64,000 bases of DNA from Pirellulales bacterium (GCA_028066245.1 JALCBR010000006.1:37526-101525), one strand, 5' to 3'. Shown: positions 36,645-46,726, counted from the stretch's first letter. Made by a program: numbers and translations. Notes: generated from the sequence alone by a model not told the origin.

Positions 36645-37859
36645 TCAGTCGTTTTCCGACGATTGTTCCTTTGTGAAAGCGGTGAAACTCGCTTCACCGT
36701 TACCCTGCGCGATGGCGGCTTTGATCTCACCCCGAACATCTTTAGTGGTTTCGACATGCCGGCGATTGCGTAACGCTTGTAATGCGCTTTGTCCTCCAAT
36801 TTGCCCCAGCGCCCAAGCCGCTGCGGCACGGATCAGCGGCTCTTCGTCATCAAGAGCTTGGGTAAGCACTGGTACCGCCGCAGCATGCCGTTGATTGCCC
36901 AGCACAATCGCAGCATTGCGCAACAATCCGCGCCGTTTTGCCCGCCAAAGCGGCGTGCCGCGAAACCGCTCACGGAACTCGACTTCGCTCAGTTGTAGCA
37001 GTTCGCAGAGATCACTTGTTGCACCTGTCCGTTCCAGCCGAAGTGTGTCTTCGCGTGATGCTGGCGCATGATTGTTCCACGGACAAACCTCCTGACAGAC
37101 ATCACAGCCAAAAATCCAATCTTCCATGCCGGAACGCAACTCTACCGGAATTGTCGACCGGTGTTCGATCGTTAAGTAGCTGATGCACTTCCGCGCATCC
37201 AGGACATACGGAGCCACGAACGCATCTGTAGGACAAGCCTCCAGACAGGCTGTGCAGGTGCCACAGTGGTCAACTTCGGTGGGAGCATCATATTGCAACT
37301 CAAGGTCAGTCAGGAGCACGGCCAGAAAGAACCAGCTTCCCAGACGCCGGTTAAGCAGTAGCGTGTTTTTCCCGATCCAGCCCAGCCCGGCAAGTTGCGC
37401 GAATTCTCGTTCCATGAGCGGAGCGGAATCAACGACGCCACGCACCGCCGCTCCCGGAGCATGCTCGTGAAGCCAATCTCGAAGTTGTTTCAGGCGGTCA
37501 TGGATGACATCGTGATAGTCTGCGCCCACCGCATAGTTGGCGACGCGCCCTTCGCCTGCTTGGGCCGCAATGCTCGAACCACGCGATGGGTTGTAGTTCA
37601 TCGCCAAGATCACCAGGCTGCGAGCCCCATCAAGCACGTAGCCGGGAGTTTCGTGCGCATGTGCAAGCTCGTCCAGGAATTTCATTTCGCCCGCATAGCC
37701 GGCATCCAACCATTTGGCGAAGCGGTGCAAACCACCGGGAGTGAGCGCCGGACAAACACCACACAGATCGAACCCCAAATCCTGGGCCCGCTGTCTGAGC
37801 CGGGATGTCAGCTCCACAATGTTCAAAGCGCGCTGAGGTGGTGAGACAGACGCCGGCAT
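36645..37859 (-). CDS. queG: Epoxyqueuosine reductase
   Basis: The protein has 404 residues. It reduces epoxyqueuosine to queuosine in tRNA using a cobalamin and two 4Fe-4S clusters. The ferredoxin-like clusters are visible in CGTCTACLEACPTDAF and CDVCQEVCPWN; the catalytic Asp region is DSAPLMERE. A C-terminal HEAT-like stretch (IRAAAAWALGQIGG, residues about 340-385) is usual in this family. The flanking spacers give no sign of an operon. Confidence 0.96.
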   Translation of the reverse strand: MPASVSPPQRALNIVELTSRLRQRAQDLGFDLCGVCPALTPGGLHRFAKWLDAGYAGEMKFLDELAHAHETPGYVLDGARSLVILAMNYNPSRGSSIAAQAGEGRVANYAVGADYHDVIHDRLKQLRDWLHEHAPGAAVRGVVDSAPLMEREFAQLAGLGWIGKNTLLLNRRLGSWFFLAVLLTDLELQYDAPTEVDHCGTCTACLEACPTDAFVAPYVLDARKCISYLTIEHRSTIPVELRSGMEDWIFGCDVCQEVCPWNNHAPASREDTLRLERTGATSDLCELLQLSEVEFRERFRGTPLWRAKRRGLLRNAAIVLGNQRHAAAVPVLTQALDDEEPLIRAAAAWALGQIGGQSALQALRNRRHVETTKDVRGEIKAAIAQGNGEASFTAFTKEQSSEND

Positions 37860-38251
37860 TAGATCTGTGTGAAGTGGGACCGAGAAAGCCCAAGGAGGCG
37901 CGGCGGCGAGCTTTCAATAGGACGAACTAAGTCTTTAACATATCACGGCTTGTAGCGTGCGTCATTCCGTCAGCCTGTTCACATGGCGTCTCCGCTATCG
38001 CTGTGAATTTGTTCACAGGTCATGGGACGATTTCTTGCTTGCAACGTTTGCGCCTTCGATTAGCGTGGAATTCATACGGTCTTCGATCCCCGTAGGCCTG
38101 AAACGGCAAGCGGGGGTCGAGCCGTTCTTCGGAGCTTGAGTCCGTTTGTCCCCCATCATTACGGATTGCTCGCGAGCTTATCTCTACTCCTCCACCCGAG
38201 CACTGCTCCACGCTGGCGGTGACGCATCCTGCTGATCTTTTGAGGCCCACT
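37860..38251. other. Divergent spacer between queG and a small secreted protein gene
   Basis: I see no gene or clear structure here. It must contain promoters for both flanking genes. Confidence 0.45.
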
Positions 38252-38650
38252 ATGAAGCGAGTTTTGTTGATTGCTGCTTGCGCTGCATTGTTCATTTCGA
38301 CTGGCGTTCCAACCGCGCAAGCCAATGACGGCTACGGATTTGGTTTTTATCCACAGTATGGACGGGATCACATTCCTTATTACGCGCTTCATCCGCCGGT
38401 TTACTACAGCTATCCGGTTCCGCGCCCATACGGCTGGTCTCCCTTCGCCTATCCTCCGAGCGTGATGACGCCGGAAGTCGACCTCAGTGCAGCAATTGCC
38501 CCCAAAACAATTGATAACCCTTACGTAAAGATCAAACAGGTGCCACGTAAGCCTGCAGAGAGCCACACGACAGCGATTGAGCCGGTCCGAATCTCCAACC
38601 CGTTTGTTGCGGAGACGAAGTTGGCCAGCGAACTCCGTGGAGCTCGTTAA
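38252..38650 (+). CDS. Small secreted protein rich in Tyr and Pro
   Basis: The protein has 132 residues from ATG 38252 (MKRVLLIAACAALF); the track start is 11 codons earlier and lacks support. A signal peptide ends AQAN. Residues about 26-75 are dominated by Tyr, Pro and Gly (YYALHPPVYYSYPVP), followed by a short charged tail. The composition resembles small envelope proteins of planctomycetes, but no family is recognised. A strong terminator follows. Confidence 0.75.
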   Translation: MKRVLLIAACAALFISTGVPTAQANDGYGFGFYPQYGRDHIPYYALHPPVYYSYPVPRPYGWSPFAYPPSVMTPEVDLSAAIAPKTIDNPYVKIKQVPRKPAESHTTAIEPVRISNPFVAETKLASELRGAR

Positions 38651-38741
38651 TCCATACTCCTTGATGTGACGATGCTCTCGGTACAACACCTCTAGCATGG
38701 CTAGCAGGCAACGTCCCCCAGGTGTCGCTTGATAGCACCAC

Positions 38742-38784
38742 AATCCCGCCCGGCCGATCGTTCGGTTCGTGGCGGGATTTTTTT
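38742..38784 (+). terminator. Intrinsic terminator
   Basis: AATCCCGCC pairs with GGCGGGATT across a 20-base loop and is followed by a run of seven T. It lies about 90 bases after the small secreted protein gene. Confidence 0.8.
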
Positions 38785-39580
38785 GCACTAAGAGTCTGTG
38801 AATTCCTTTGCTCCGTCGCCCGGTGTGGCGTGCTGTTGGTTGACGATGGCGGTCTTCATAAATGCCACGTCTGAAGTAAGCGCTACAATCCCTACATCAG
38901 GACAAGCATGTTCTACGAGCGTCGCGCGGAGTCGACAGGCCTTTCCCTGCGGCAAATCCCGTCGTGTCGCAGGTGACGGAGTATCCGGCGAGCGCGGCGC
39001 GACCGCGCTGATCGCTGCGCCTGTGTGATTCGGTCTAAAGTCGCGCCCCTGATTTTCTCGACATAACATTTCGGACGGTATCTCGGCCTTGCGCGGAATT
39101 CGTGCTTATGGCCGGGGTCAATGGCCCAGGGGGGTTCGCTAATCTGTCCTCGCGCCACGGGTGTAAGCCCGCGGTGTGTCATGACAGGCTTCGCGCTCTC
39201 TCTTGCGCGATTGTTCCGTCCTCGCAGTGTACAGGTCGACGTTCGCAGTGAACGTGCGTTGTGGAAGGGCTAGCCAAAGCCTCTCCAATTTACGGATTTT
39301 CACTGTGCTTCCGACGCTTGCACGTCCGATGGATTTACTAGGCGCGGCGAAAGACGGAGCTGATCCGCGACCAAGGAGAAGCGAGAAGACAAGAGTAGCC
39401 CCGACCCAGATGTGTTGTCGATGGCGGGTCCCAGAGATGGTGACGAAGGATCGCATTCCCGCCAAAGACTAACGCAAGGGGCAAAGTGCCGAGGCGTGAA
39501 ATCGTGCCGTTGGGTCCAGAATGACGGCCACTCGCGAATTCGGCTGAGTTCCAAACCAAGCGAAGAATGGAGAGCCTGCA
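38785..39580. other. Gene-poor spacer with a REP-like palindrome
   Basis: Nearly 800 bases have no supported gene; short ORFs occur in several frames but none has a domain or ribosome site. At 39155-39174 CCACGGGTGTAAGCCCGCGG forms a REP-like imperfect palindrome. Confidence 0.4.
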
Positions 39581-40153
39581 ATGAAGGTCTTCACAACTGG
39601 CCAAGTCGCCAAGATTTGTAAAGTGGCGCCGCGCACTGTCAGCAAGTGGTTCGACTCGGGCCGCCTGAAGGGTTACCGGATCCCCGGTTCCCAAGACCGA
39701 AGAATTCCCCGTGAGTATCTAATTCGCTTCCTCAAAGAGCATGGAATGCCTTTGGGCGAATTGGAAGATGAGACAATGGCCAAGGTTTTGATCGTGGCCC
39801 AGGATCAGGTCCTGATGGAAAACCTGAAGCGTGAATTGCCGGAAAACAAAGCCTTCAAGGTGGCCACGGCTGCCAGTGGCTTTGACGCCGGGATTCAAGC
39901 GGAGAGCTTCCACCCCGACGCAATTATCGTCGACTTCTCGATTGGCAAAACGGAAGCCTTGCAGATTTGTCAAAATCTGCGCCGCAATAATGAGTTTGCC
40001 GAGATCGTTCTGATCGCTTTGTTGCCGGATGACGGTAGCTCGACCAGTTTCGATCGCTCAACCATCAACGAAACGTTCAAGAAGCCGTTTGATGCCGCGC
40101 TCCTCGCCCAGCGACTGCAAACGCTCGTGGGCTCCCGCAAGGAACTCGTCTAG
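39581..40153 (+). CDS. HTH-receiver regulator (MerR/excisionase-like HTH plus REC domain)
   Basis: The protein has 190 residues. Residues 1-55 are an excisionase/MerR-like helix-turn-helix (TTGQVAKICKVAPRTVSKWF, then RRIPREYLIRFL). Residues 66-185 are a response-regulator receiver domain, with Asp118 in IIVDFSIGK as the likely phosphorylation site and Lys in FKKPFD near the end. The acidic pair at the start of the domain is reduced to one Asp (VAQD), so phosphorylation may be weak or absent. DNA binding is N-terminal, the reverse of most response regulators. No kinase gene is adjacent. A hairpin at 40184 follows. Confidence 0.85.
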   Translation: MKVFTTGQVAKICKVAPRTVSKWFDSGRLKGYRIPGSQDRRIPREYLIRFLKEHGMPLGELEDETMAKVLIVAQDQVLMENLKRELPENKAFKVATAASGFDAGIQAESFHPDAIIVDFSIGKTEALQICQNLRRNNEFAEIVLIALLPDDGSSTSFDRSTINETFKKPFDAALLAQRLQTLVGSRKELV

Positions 40154-40183
40154 AACGCTCGCTTCTCGCCGCAGTCAAAGATC

Positions 40184-40206
40184 CGTCGCGGTGGACCCCC
40201 GCGACG
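40184..40206. terminator. Hairpin between convergent genes
   Basis: CGTCGCGG pairs perfectly with CCGCGACG around a 7-base loop, 30 bases after the HTH-receiver gene. No T-run follows. The rest of 40207-40487 shows nothing I can support. Confidence 0.45.
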
Positions 40207-40487
40207 ACGCCAAGTGCGGCACTCGCATCTCGCCAATGCGAATGGCCGCCGGCAACGACCCTGGAACGCCACGCCCCACTAACACGCGTTCCACTTTGCT
40301 TGAATCAGATGGCGCAATCGAAGGAATCGATTGCCTGGAACGCCAGGCGCCCGGGCCTGGCTCTCCCCATCGACAGCAATTCGCTTGGCGACGCTGTCAG
40401 CTCTTTCCCTCACCTGACAGCTCCACGTCACAAATTGGTGATGTTGGCATTTATACCAATCGTCGGTGAAACCCCGTTGTTGCCTGC

Positions 40488-41111
40488 CTACTTGGATGAA
40501 CAGGTCGCACTGAGCGAGCACGTGACCGAACATGATCCGCAGCCGCCGCCTTCAGCTGCATCTGTTCCACAGTCTGGCCCGCAGCCCACGGCAACCGCCT
40601 CGGCAAATTCACGGAAGCGGACTTTGGTGTCGTAGAGTTCGGCAAGCTCGCGGGTCATCCGCTCCAGCTCGGGCGTGACGTCACCCAGGAAATAAAAGAA
40701 CAGCGATTCGCCATCAAAAAGGTGTTCCACGTCCATCAGCACCACCGGCAGCTTGAGTTCGGCAATGCGATCGGCACACGCCTGGTAAGCTTCATCCCGG
40801 TTCTTCTTCAGCCTCGCTTCCAGTAGATCATCTTCCACAGTCATCTTTCGTAAGATGACGCCGTCAGCCTGGCTGCGTGACATTTCATCCAGCGACGAAA
40901 GCGTCTCGCCAGTTTCCAACCCTCGATCTGTCCGGACGACGACTCTCGCGCCGCGCGGATAAGCAACTCCCTCGGGCGACCAGAAGCGGCCGATGTTGGC
41001 GACGGCGCCGAGCCGGACTGCGTGAAAACGAGACATGCCGCGAGCTTGAAGAAGTGGTCTTAATCGGAAAGATAGATTACCCATTGTCGTGGACTTGGCG
41101 GTTGCTGCCAA
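40488..41111 (-). CDS. PSP1-domain protein with Cys-rich tail
   Basis: The protein has 207 residues. Residues about 25-170 match the PSP1 C-terminal domain (YaaT/RicT type), with VVRTDRGLETGE and HLFDGESLFFYFLGDV. In Bacillus the homologue helps assemble a complex affecting RNA processing and sporulation. The tail after 175 carries seven cysteines (CGPDCG, GCGSCSVTC), suggesting metal or Fe-S binding as reported for some relatives. The start could be internal at MGNLSFRLR or MSRFHAVR. Divergent from the next gene with a 65-bp gap. Confidence 0.85.
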   Translation of the reverse strand: MAATAKSTTMGNLSFRLRPLLQARGMSRFHAVRLGAVANIGRFWSPEGVAYPRGARVVVRTDRGLETGETLSSLDEMSRSQADGVILRKMTVEDDLLEARLKKNRDEAYQACADRIAELKLPVVLMDVEHLFDGESLFFYFLGDVTPELERMTRELAELYDTKVRFREFAEAVAVGCGPDCGTDAAEGGGCGSCSVTCSLSATCSSK

Positions 41112-41176
41112 GTCCGACGAGGTTGATGAGCGCCAGATCGTTCGTCGAAGTCTGGGTCAACTGATAAGATTGCCGT

Positions 41177-41992
41177 ATGCCGCTTTGTCTTTCCATCCCT
41201 GACGCCACGTCGCCCGCTGGTGCAGCCGCGTTGCGGGCATTGGAGCAAGCCCAGACATCCTCACCGGCATTGCCGTGGAAATTCGTATCGCTACGTTTAG
41301 CTGCCGCTGATGCGCCGTTCTCGAAGGATGAGGCCTCGGCCGGCAGTATTAACTGGCGAACTTCCCGCCTCTCCTGTGGCGCCGTTGAACTGGTTTGTCC
41401 AGCCAATCGCAGTTTGCTTGACAAAGCGTTACCGGCAGCTGCCTACATTATGAACTCGTGCAACACTGCTCAAATCATTATCGAGTTTGTCTCGCCACAC
41501 GAGGAACAATTGAGTGAGAAGGAATTGCAGCGTTTGCACCAGCTTGCACATGACCTGAGTTTACAAGTCTCCGTGGACGTGGCCGCCCCGCGAGATGTTA
41601 TGCGGCAGCGGATGGAAAACATCTTATCTCTGCCAGATCGACGGTTGGGCGTCGCCATCGATACAGGAAACTATTTGGTTGCCAATCCAACATCCAGCGT
41701 TGAGGTCATGCTGCAACGAAATATTCATCAGTTGGATGCCATCTTGTTGCGTGATGCGCCGGCCGAAGTCTCCGGAAATTCTCCGGAAACAAGATTGCCT
41801 TTGGGCGGAGATGGACTGATTGACTACGCCCGCGCGGCACAGATCATTCAGAGCGTTGAATTCTCCGGCCCCTGCGTGTTTGACCTTTCGAGCAACGTGG
41901 ACGGTAGCAGTGACAGCGCCTGCTGGATCGAGCATCCCCATGTCGCAGACGCGGCGGAGCACCTAAAGATTTGCGGATGGTTCCCTCAATGA
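41177..41992 (+). CDS. TIM-barrel protein, sugar phosphate isomerase/epimerase-like
   Basis: The protein has 271 residues. The central motif LGVAIDTGNYLVA and the late segment PLGGDGLIDYARAAQIIQ match the xylose-isomerase-like TIM barrel group. The N-terminal third is poorly conserved, and not all metal-binding acids of the family are evident, so activity is uncertain. There is no signal peptide. The MaoC gene follows 134 bp downstream in the same direction. Confidence 0.65.
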   Translation: MPLCLSIPDATSPAGAAALRALEQAQTSSPALPWKFVSLRLAAADAPFSKDEASAGSINWRTSRLSCGAVELVCPANRSLLDKALPAAAYIMNSCNTAQIIIEFVSPHEEQLSEKELQRLHQLAHDLSLQVSVDVAAPRDVMRQRMENILSLPDRRLGVAIDTGNYLVANPTSSVEVMLQRNIHQLDAILLRDAPAEVSGNSPETRLPLGGDGLIDYARAAQIIQSVEFSGPCVFDLSSNVDGSSDSACWIEHPHVADAAEHLKICGWFPQ

Positions 41993-42126
41993 CATTAAGC
42001 CGAAAATGTCAGCGAGAGTTTGGTTTCCCCCAAGGAAGGATTTCCGTATAACTCTGTCGTTGAATCGCTGGGGCGGCAGACGCTTTGCCGGTGCTCGGCT
42101 CGATAGACCGCGTGGAGTTTCTAGGA

Positions 42127-42588
42127 ATGACCGTATTGTCCGTCGAACGTCCGGAAGACTTGGAAGAGTATATCGGGCGAGAGATCGGCGCAACCAGTTG
42201 GACTGAAGTAACACAACAGCAAGTGGACGCATTTGCGGACGCCACCGGGGATCGGCAGTGGATTCATTGTGATCCTAAGCGGGCCAAGCAAGAGTCTCCC
42301 TACGGTGCCACTATCGCACATGGCTTCTTCACGCTCTCACTGATTCCCCGGTTCTTGATGGAACTGGTCTCGATCAAGGACTTGAAGATGGCCATCAACT
42401 ATGGCCTCAACCGGCTACGGTTTCCCAACGCCGTGCCCGTGGGAGCGCACGTGCGAATGGTCGCTCGTGTGGCCGACGTCTTGACATTGACGGGGGCTGT
42501 TCAAGCGGTCTTTCGCGTGAACATCGAAGTCAAAGGGCAACAGAAACCAGCTTGTGTCGCGGAAATGGTGATGCGGTTCTGCGGGTAG
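42127..42588 (+). CDS. MaoC-family dehydratase
   Basis: The protein has 153 residues from ATG 42127 (MTVLSVERPED); the track start is 14 codons earlier. It has the hot-dog fold hydratase signature: DAFADATGDRQWIHCDP with the catalytic Asp and His, and YGATIAHGFFTLSL. Such enzymes hydrate enoyl-CoA or similar thioesters; the substrate is unknown. It sits upstream of holB with a 60-bp gap, possibly on the same transcript. Confidence 0.9.
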   Translation: MTVLSVERPEDLEEYIGREIGATSWTEVTQQQVDAFADATGDRQWIHCDPKRAKQESPYGATIAHGFFTLSLIPRFLMELVSIKDLKMAINYGLNRLRFPNAVPVGAHVRMVARVADVLTLTGAVQAVFRVNIEVKGQQKPACVAEMVMRFCG

Positions 42589-42648
42589 CTATAACTCCTC
42601 GCTTATTCTATCGTGCTTGATGCGGGCTTCTTAGAATCGAACCTACCA

Positions 42649-43749
42649 ATGACCTGGCAAGGCATCTCCGGACACAACGTTGTGGCTGAGCGGTTTGCTC
42701 GCATCGCCGCACATGGCCGTTTGCCTTGTGCCTTCCTGTTCGTTGGACCTCCGGGGACCGGCAAACGTTCATTTGCCATCGAGGTTGCACGTGTCCTGCT
42801 GTGCAGCGGTCGTGATGCAACCAGTATCAGCAACGGCACTCTCGCAGGTTTCACCGCTTGCGGCCATTGTCCAGACTGCCTGCAAGTCACTGAAGGCGTG
42901 CATCCCGACCTGATGTGCATCTCGCGCCCGGAGGGAAAGAGCACGATTCCCGTCGAACTATTGATCGGCGCGCAAGACAAGCGAATGCGGACGGGGCTTT
43001 TGCACGATCTCTCGCTCAAATCGTTTCGCGGGCGCTGGAAGATCGCCATCATTGATGACGCAGATGACCTGGCCGCAGAGGGTGCCAACGCGCTTTTGAA
43101 AACTCTGGAAGAGCCGCCGCCGCAGGCGATGCTGATTCTGATCGGCACGAGCGCTGACAAGCAGTTGCCAACCATTCGCTCCCGCTGCCAAATCATGCGT
43201 TTTACACCCTTGGCTGATGATGTGATGCGACGATTGGTGATTGAACAACAGATTGCCGAAAACACGGAACAAGCCGAGACCATGACCGCGTTCTCCGGAG
43301 GAAGCCTGACCAAAGCCAGGCAACTGGCTGACCCAGATGTCTTCTCTTTCCGCGAGCAACTGCTAAGACTTCTCGCCCAGGCCGATTTTAATCCAGACGA
43401 GCTGGCTTCGGGGGTCCAGGCGTTTGCAGATGCTGCCGGCAAGGAGGCGCCGCCGCGACGCGCTCGGACCAAACTTGCCCTTGATTTCGCACTGGAACTC
43501 TTCCGGCAGATAGCTCGCGTCGCCAGCGGAAGTGAAGTTCAAGCGGATTCGGAACTGCAATCCTGCGTGGCAGCGCGGTTGGGAAGTGCACCGATAGGCG
43601 CCGAAACCTGCGTCCGTGTGGCCGAGCGCACGCTTGATGCCTGGGAAGAGGTTGACCGCAATGCAAATCTGGCCAACGTCATTGCCTGTTGGGCCGATGA
43701 AGTCTGGCGGATGAGCCGGGCGACCGTACAGCGCGCAGCGGCAAGGTAG
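42649..43749 (+). CDS. holB: DNA polymerase III delta' subunit
   Basis: The protein has 366 residues from ATG 42649 (MTWQGISGH); an earlier ATG at 42613 is possible. It is part of the clamp loader. Visible are FLFVGPPGTGKRSF (P-loop), the zinc module CGHCPDC, IDDADDLAAEGANALLKTLEEPP and RSRCQ (sensor/SRC motif). A complete P-loop is present, whereas E. coli HolB has lost it. Its C-terminal domain is short and variable, as usual. Confidence 0.92.
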   Translation: MTWQGISGHNVVAERFARIAAHGRLPCAFLFVGPPGTGKRSFAIEVARVLLCSGRDATSISNGTLAGFTACGHCPDCLQVTEGVHPDLMCISRPEGKSTIPVELLIGAQDKRMRTGLLHDLSLKSFRGRWKIAIIDDADDLAAEGANALLKTLEEPPPQAMLILIGTSADKQLPTIRSRCQIMRFTPLADDVMRRLVIEQQIAENTEQAETMTAFSGGSLTKARQLADPDVFSFREQLLRLLAQADFNPDELASGVQAFADAAGKEAPPRRARTKLALDFALELFRQIARVASGSEVQADSELQSCVAARLGSAPIGAETCVRVAERTLDAWEEVDRNANLANVIACWADEVWRMSRATVQRAAAR

Positions 43750-43876
43750 CATTTGAGGAACGACAGCCTCTGGATTGACTTCGCGCCAACCGAAGAGGCA
43801 TTCAAGTGCCCAGCGGAAGGCGAGTTCTTTCGCGGCGATGTCTGCTTTTTTTGCGTCAATCAAGAGCTGACGGTTC

Positions 43877-44416
43877 TCAGTCCGCCCCGGCCGATCCCTC
43901 AGGCAGCCGCGGCTTCACGACTGAACAACTCTTGGCGTAGCCCATTACGCGTTTGACGATCGGAAAGACCTGCGACCCGGCAATGGCGAGTGCCAGCTCG
44001 ATCACTGCTTCTTCGCTCCAGCGATTACGGATAGCGATACGGAGATCCCCTTCATCGCCTGTCATACGAACGACATGGTCAGTGAACAGATACACCTCGG
44101 CCAGCTCTTTCGGCAAATCGTCCGGACGACCGTCCAGGATGGCTTGAATCCACTCCGGGTTCATTCCTTCAGCAGAAGCTAAATTGACCGAAATCTGCAC
44201 ACATGGCCCACAATCTTGACTTCGCGCGGCGACCATGCGCGCGACATGAGCTGCATCTGTCGGCAACTTGCGTCGATACGATGCGAACGACAGGATCTTG
44301 GTAAACCTCAAAAACGCTCGCAGCGATGTGCGCACCATGTGACGGAGGTAGTCCATGGACTCACCCAAGATGGCTTCCTGAACGTCTAGTTTGCGTAGAA
44401 TGAGCCGTCGAATCAT
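43877..44416 (-). CDS. Carboxymuconolactone decarboxylase-like (AhpD-type) protein
   Basis: The protein has 179 residues. It is all-helical, with CGPC in the pattern SQDCGPCVQISVNLA, the redox pair of the CMD/AhpD family. These proteins act as peroxidase partners or decarboxylases. The His usually found near the motif is not obvious. Convergent with holB across a 127-bp gap. Confidence 0.8.
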   Translation of the reverse strand: MIRRLILRKLDVQEAILGESMDYLRHMVRTSLRAFLRFTKILSFASYRRKLPTDAAHVARMVAARSQDCGPCVQISVNLASAEGMNPEWIQAILDGRPDDLPKELAEVYLFTDHVVRMTGDEGDLRIAIRNRWSEEAVIELALAIAGSQVFPIVKRVMGYAKSCSVVKPRLPEGSAGAD

Positions 44417-44677
44417 ATCGTTGGTCCCTTCTCGCTGCCTATGGGCGGTTTGGGCACTTCTTTGGCGTGCGAATTCCTTCTGACGATCATTCTAGCGCTC
44501 TTCTGCGAACGGGAGAAGAGAGCGCAGTTCAAACGAGCACAACCTCCCTGGGGCTCCCAGAATGACCACCGTCACAATGCAATGCCTGTCCTATCGGCCC
44601 AGGAGCGGATGAATTAGACTCAGCGGTTTGGCCTTGAGCCGGTCTCTCACCATCCTTCCGACCGCGAGATTTGTTCG

Positions 44678-45559
44678 TTGCAAGACGCGATTGCCAAAGC
44701 TGATGTATTGATTGAAGCCCTGCACTGGATCCGTCGCTTCCGTGACAAAGTCACAGTGATCAAGATCGGCGGTCGCGTGATTGACGATGCCGACGCCCTG
44801 CGGCATCTCCTGCTGGACGTTGTGTTCATGGAGACCGTGGGTATGCGGCCGGTGATTGTCCACGGCGGCGGCGCGGCCATCACCCGAGGTATGGAAGAAG
44901 CCGGATTGCAGCCGCGATTCATCGAAGGGCGTCGCTACACTGATGACAAGACGTTGGAGATTGTCGAGCGAGTGTTGGCCTACGAAACCAACACGGCCAT
45001 CGCTGACAAGATCGAGGAACTAGGAGGGCGGGCCGCGCCGCTGAACTTCCGCACGACTTGCGCGCTGCAAGGTGAACCCCTCAAGCTGAAGGACGATGGC
45101 GGAAAAGAGATTGACTTGGGGCACGTTGGCACCGTGACTCAGGTCGATCGCTCAACGATTGAAAACCTCTGCTATGCCAATATCGTTCCTGTCATTCCCT
45201 CCATGTGTTGGGGCCCCGACCGCACGAAGCTCAACGTCAACGCGGACACCGCTGCCACCGCCATCGCGCAGTCGATCGGCGCGGAGAAGATGGTCTACGT
45301 AAGCGATGTCAACGGAGTCCGCCGTGACAAGGAAGACCCAGACTCGCTCATCGCCAGCCTAAGTGCCAGTGAAGCTCGTCAGTTGATGGCTGATGGCATT
45401 ACCGATGCCGGCATGATTCCCAAACTGGAAGCCTGCTTGGCAACACTGGATTACGGCGTGAAGAAAGTCCACATCGTGGACGGTCGCCTGCGGCATTCGC
45501 TCTTGCTGGAAATCTATACAACCAGTGGCGTGGGAACGGAGATTGCGCGGGACGAGTAA
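44678..45559 (+). CDS. argB: Acetylglutamate kinase
   Basis: The protein has 293 residues. It phosphorylates N-acetylglutamate, the second step of arginine synthesis, in the cytoplasm. Visible are [35 protein letters not shown] and the substrate region near [10 protein letters not shown]. The start is a TTG at 44678: the only in-frame ATG upstream (44609) runs straight into TAG. The ribosome site is weak, so translation may be modest. Confidence 0.95.
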   Translation: MQDAIAKADVLIEALHWIRRFRDKVTVIKIGGRVIDDADALRHLLLDVVFMETVGMRPVIVHGGGAAITRGMEEAGLQPRFIEGRRYTDDKTLEIVERVLAYETNTAIADKIEELGGRAAPLNFRTTCALQGEPLKLKDDGGKEIDLGHVGTVTQVDRSTIENLCYANIVPVIPSMCWGPDRTKLNVNADTAATAIAQSIGAEKMVYVSDVNGVRRDKEDPDSLIASLSASEARQLMADGITDAGMIPKLEACLATLDYGVKKVHIVDGRLRHSLLLEIYTTSGVGTEIARDE

Positions 45560-45832
45560 GGCGTAGAGCTGCGAGTCGACCTCGGTTCTAAGCCGGGAAT
45601 CGGTGTGAGACGTCATAAAGGAACTCTGGTCGCTTTGCACCAACTGTGATCCAGCGATGGACGAATGTTCGCTGGGCTCGCACTGCGTTGGAGTTGTCCA
45701 TCTGCTAGCACACTTGTTCCATGCTCAACTCGCGTTGACGCTGGCACGGTCCCTGGATACCGTACTCGCCCAATCGTTTGACGGACGGTGGCGTCCCTGT
45801 GCGCGCCGACCTTGGTTGACGGCGGCGAATGC

Positions 45833-46726
45833 ATGCGAGCAAATTCCGGCATCCTGATTTTGAGTTTGGCGCTAGCGGTTTGCGTGGCTGGCTGCACTCC
45901 GAAAAAAGGCGATCTTTCGCCCGATAATCCGCTCAGCCCGCCGCGGATTGCGCCCAATTCGATGGATCTAGACGTCTTCTTCATTACCCTGCCGGAGCAG
46001 ACCGCGGAAACAACATTTGCATCCGTTTGGCGGGATGCCGATGCTCAGCAAATCACCCCTGAGATCCGCCAACGACAATTGGCCAATGGTCTACGAGCGG
46101 CCGTGTTGGGATGGCGCTTGCCACCGGAGATTCAGCATCTGATTGAGGAGCGGAGTCAACCGTTAACCGGCGGGCACGCGCAGACCGCAGAGACCTCACT
46201 TCCAGGAAATATCATGGCGCCGGCGGATCTGGAGAAAATGGAACGCATTTCCATTCGACGAGTTCCGTTGCCGCCGAGCAAGCGTACGGAGATTGTGGTC
46301 TCACGGGAATTTGACAGCTTTCCTCTCTTGCTGGTTGAAGATGGCCAAGTTTCCGGAGGCGCCAAAGAAAACGCCCAAGGCGTGTTGGGCCTGCGAGCCA
46401 AGCCGGTCGCTGGCGGCAAAGTCAAGCTTGAGATCGATCCCGAATTGCAATATGGCCAGAGCGAGCAGAAATACAACAACAGCATCACCGGCGTTTGGAA
46501 GCTAACTCACTCCAAGCAGAAAGTTTCACTGGAGATGCTGGCTTTTTCCTGCGAGCTCTCGCCAGGGGAATTCGTGGCAATCGGCAGTGCATCGGGGCGA
46601 CCAGGAAGCATCGGCGACCGCTTCTTTGAAGACAATTCAATGCCCGAGCCGCGGCGCAAACTGCTACTGATTCGCCTCGCTCGCTCGCCAGGTAGCGAAC
46701 TCTTTGGCGGCCTCAACAAGGATTGA
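45833..46726 (+). CDS. Lipoprotein with C-terminal secretin-like beta domain
   Basis: The protein has 297 residues from ATG 45833 (MRANSGILIL), which positions a lipobox CVAGC correctly; the track start is 15 codons earlier. The middle is unassigned. The C-terminal part (about 185-285) contains LGLRAKPVAGGKVKLEIDPE and CELSPGEFVAIGSASG, which recall the beta-strand/turn pattern of secretin-type domains; this match is weak. It probably sits in the inner or outer membrane. Function unknown. Confidence 0.65.
   Translation: MRANSGILILSLALAVCVAGCTPKKGDLSPDNPLSPPRIAPNSMDLDVFFITLPEQTAETTFASVWRDADAQQITPEIRQRQLANGLRAAVLGWRLPPEIQHLIEERSQPLTGGHAQTAETSLPGNIMAPADLEKMERISIRRVPLPPSKRTEIVVSREFDSFPLLLVEDGQVSGGAKENAQGVLGLRAKPVAGGKVKLEIDPELQYGQSEQKYNNSITGVWKLTHSKQKVSLEMLAFSCELSPGEFVAIGSASGRPGSIGDRFFEDNSMPEPRRKLLLIRLARSPGSELFGGLNKD

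Noticed and set aside
38788-39069. 93-codon minus ORF in the long spacer
   Set aside because: There is no domain, no ribosome site and a competing plus ORF of similar length; no coding evidence favours either.
43388-43863. Minus-strand ORFs over holB
   Set aside because: They are antisense shadows of holB, which has P-loop and zinc-module motifs.
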